This document shows, one piece after another, positions 5,172 through 6,501 of a stretch of DNA of 6,501 nucleotides. The position numbers were made by a program, and so were the translations under genes. The stretch's first letter is position 1. Each line of letters begins with the position of its first letter. This DNA is from an uncultured Bacteroidia bacterium (GTDB lineage Bacteria; Bacteroidota; Bacteroidia; Bacteroidales; UBA932), in the NCBI GenBank assembly GCA_902767355.1, contig CACXHG010000245.1:1-6501 (forward strand), read 5' to 3'. Below the pieces are notes generated by a model. It was not told where the DNA came from and did not search any database. It worked only from the letters and a program-made list of their open reading frames with translations.

Positions 5172-6501
5172 ATGAAACGCATTTTCAAAACCTTTGCTCT
5201 GCTGGCTTTTGCGGCTTTTACAGCAATTTCCTGCGGTGAAAAAGCAGATCCGGAAAATAAAGGTATCTCTCACGAAGAGCAGATGCGACGCAATGCCGCC
5301 GAAAAAGCTCTAGCTTACCTTAAAAACGACATTATGGCGGATTACTATTACTGGTATCACGATATGAAAAACGTGGCATATACCTATCAATCCGACATTT
5401 ACAAGTTTTTCGACGCACTTCTGGTGCCTCAGGACCGTTGGAGTTGGATGATGGACGGGCAGGATTACATCGCTGAGGAGAGCGGCATAGTTTACGGCAC
5501 CTTCGGTGTAAGCCTCGACCAGCCCTATACCGACAATGATGACTATAATATCTACATACGTTTCGTTTACCCCGGAGGGCCTTTCGACAAGGCCGGCGTG
5601 AAGCGCGGCTGGATGATAACCAAGGCCAACGACATCACCGTGCCCCTGGGCTCCGAAGAAGATGCCGACGATTTCAACGCCTTGTTCAACGCCCCCACTC
5701 CAAACCAGACAGTCGAGTTTACTTTCAGGAACACCGAAGGCAAGTTGGTCAAGAAAAGCATCGCCGCCGCAGAGAGCCTCAACACGCGTCCGTGCTTCAA
5801 GAAAGCCATTTTCACTGCCGAGGACTACCCCGGACTGACGGAGCCGGTAGGTTATTTCAACTACCTGAGCTTCAAGGCCGACGAAGATGCCAACGGCAAA
5901 TCTATGCTCGATGACATCACTGAGCCAATGGCTTATTTCAAGGAGAACGGCGTAAAGACCCTTATTGTGGATCTGCGCTACAACGGAGGCGGCGATTCCC
6001 GCGCCAGCGACCTGCTGGTCAGCTACCTGGCCCCCAAGAGTGCCGACGGGAAAATCTATGTGAAACGCACCCATAATGACAAACTAAAATCTATGGATGC
6101 GGAGCAGAAGGTATCTTGTGCAAAGGATTCGCCTGAGTTCAAGAGCCTGTACTTCATCACCGGCGGCGGCAGCGCCTCTGCTTCTGAAATGACGCTTAAC
6201 GGTCTCAAACCTCTGGCAAACGTTCACCACGTAGGTGAAGTCACTTATGGCAAACCTAATGGAATGTATGTATTCCTTTACCCTTACGCAGCCAAGAATC
6301 AGGCAGCATACGAAAAAGGTGACTACAGTGCCTTGAAATATGTGTTCCTGCCCATCTGCTTCTATAATGCGAACGGCGAAGGAACTATGATTCCTGATAC
6401 CGGAATTATCCCTGACAACGAGCGTCCGGACGATATCCTGCACGATTTCGGCCCGGAAGAAGACAATATCGCAGCCTGCCTGTATCACATCGTAAACGGC
6501 A
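5172..6501 (+). CDS. S41-family (C-terminal processing type) PDZ lipoprotein protease, 3' end cut off
   Basis: Predicted lipid-anchored serine protease of the envelope. The signal peptide MKRIFKTFALLAFAAFTAISC ends in lipobox AISC (C21). Next comes the N-terminal S41 region with MADYYYWYHDM (about 56-65). A PDZ-like domain covers about 105-195 (IRFVYPGGPFDKAGVKRGWMI, residues 129-149), where PDZ domains of this family bind substrate C-termini. The protease core starts near 225, with LIVDLRYNGGGD at 264-275 and the nucleophile Ser in GGGSASASEM (S336). The general-base Lys is in VGEVTYGKPNG (K361), 25 residues after S336, the spacing of the Tsp/CtpA Ser-Lys dyad. 443 codons are visible and the frame is open at the right edge; IAACLYHIVNG looks close to the usual end. 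The ATG at 5172 is 3 bases after the ftsB-like gene's stop, with no promoter of its own. Substrate unknown. Confident on family. Confidence 0.93.
   Translation, partial: MKRIFKTFALLAFAAFTAISCGEKADPENKGISHEEQMRRNAAEKALAYLKNDIMADYYYWYHDMKNVAYTYQSDIYKFFDALLVPQDRWSWMMDGQDYIAEESGIVYGTFGVSLDQPYTDNDDYNIYIRFVYPGGPFDKAGVKRGWMITKANDITVPLGSEEDADDFNALFNAPTPNQTVEFTFRNTEGKLVKKSIAAAESLNTRPCFKKAIFTAEDYPGLTEPVGYFNYLSFKADEDANGKSMLDDITEPMAYFKENGVKTLIVDLRYNGGGDSRASDLLVSYLAPKSADGKIYVKRTHNDKLKSMDAEQKVSCAKDSPEFKSLYFITGGGSASASEMTLNGLKPLANVHHVGEVTYGKPNGMYVFLYPYAAKNQAAYEKGDYSALKYVFLPICFYNANGEGTMIPDTGIIPDNERPDDILHDFGPEEDNIAACLYHIVNG

Noticed and set aside
1..6501. Mobile element, CRISPR array, tRNA/rRNA or phage remnant
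   Set aside because: No transposase, integrase, spaced direct repeats or RNA-gene patterns were seen; the genes are typical chromosomal ones.

Overview
The window looks like ordinary chromosome of a fairly GC-rich member of the Bacteroidota, most likely Bacteroidales. Evidence: promoter boxes of the TAnnTTTG type in front of several genes, A/T-rich start regions without Shine-Dalgarno sequences, the GNIG variant of the Pth signature (which I recall as common in this group), and lipoproteins of the clostripain (C11) and Bacteroides-type S41 classes. I cannot name the genus; a GC-rich gut or rumen Bacteroidales (Alistipes/RC9-like) would fit but is only a guess. The window is densely coded, with no intergenic stretch longer than about 115 bases, and shows no transposase, integrase, CRISPR array, tRNA or rRNA.

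Layout. Positions 2-1246 (+) encode a C11/clostripain-family lipoprotein protease whose start lies before the window. A TAnnTTTG promoter at 1258-1265 then drives a roughly 93-base leader folded into two strong tandem hairpins, followed by rplY (ribosomal protein L25/CTC, 1362-1955) and, 20 bases later, pth (peptidyl-tRNA hydrolase, 1976-2593). These run head-on into a minus-strand operon that reads, in transcription order, a CPBP-family membrane protease (4785-3943), class I mannose-6-phosphate isomerase manA (4007-2961) and an Hsp15/HslR-like S4 RNA-binding protein (2958-2551). The pth and S4 genes overlap tail to tail by 43 bases, and the apparent intrinsic terminator of pth lies inside the S4 coding region. 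On the far side of the minus operon, a 41-base intergenic region holds two back-to-back promoters. The plus one drives an FtsB/DivIC-like division protein (4827-5168) and, 3 bases later, an S41/C-terminal-processing-type lipoprotein protease (5172 onward) that runs off the window.

How the genes fit together. rplY, pth and the S4/Hsp15-like gene all belong to ribosome function and peptidyl-tRNA rescue. ftsB and the S41 protease form a cell-envelope/division transcription unit. The CPBP-manA-S4 unit joins envelope, sugar-phosphate and ribosome functions without an obvious single pathway. I see no clear new multi-gene system. The points most worth a second look are regulatory: the double-hairpin rplY leader, the divergent promoter pair with -7 boxes one base apart, and the strand-asymmetric terminator embedded in a conserved protein motif.
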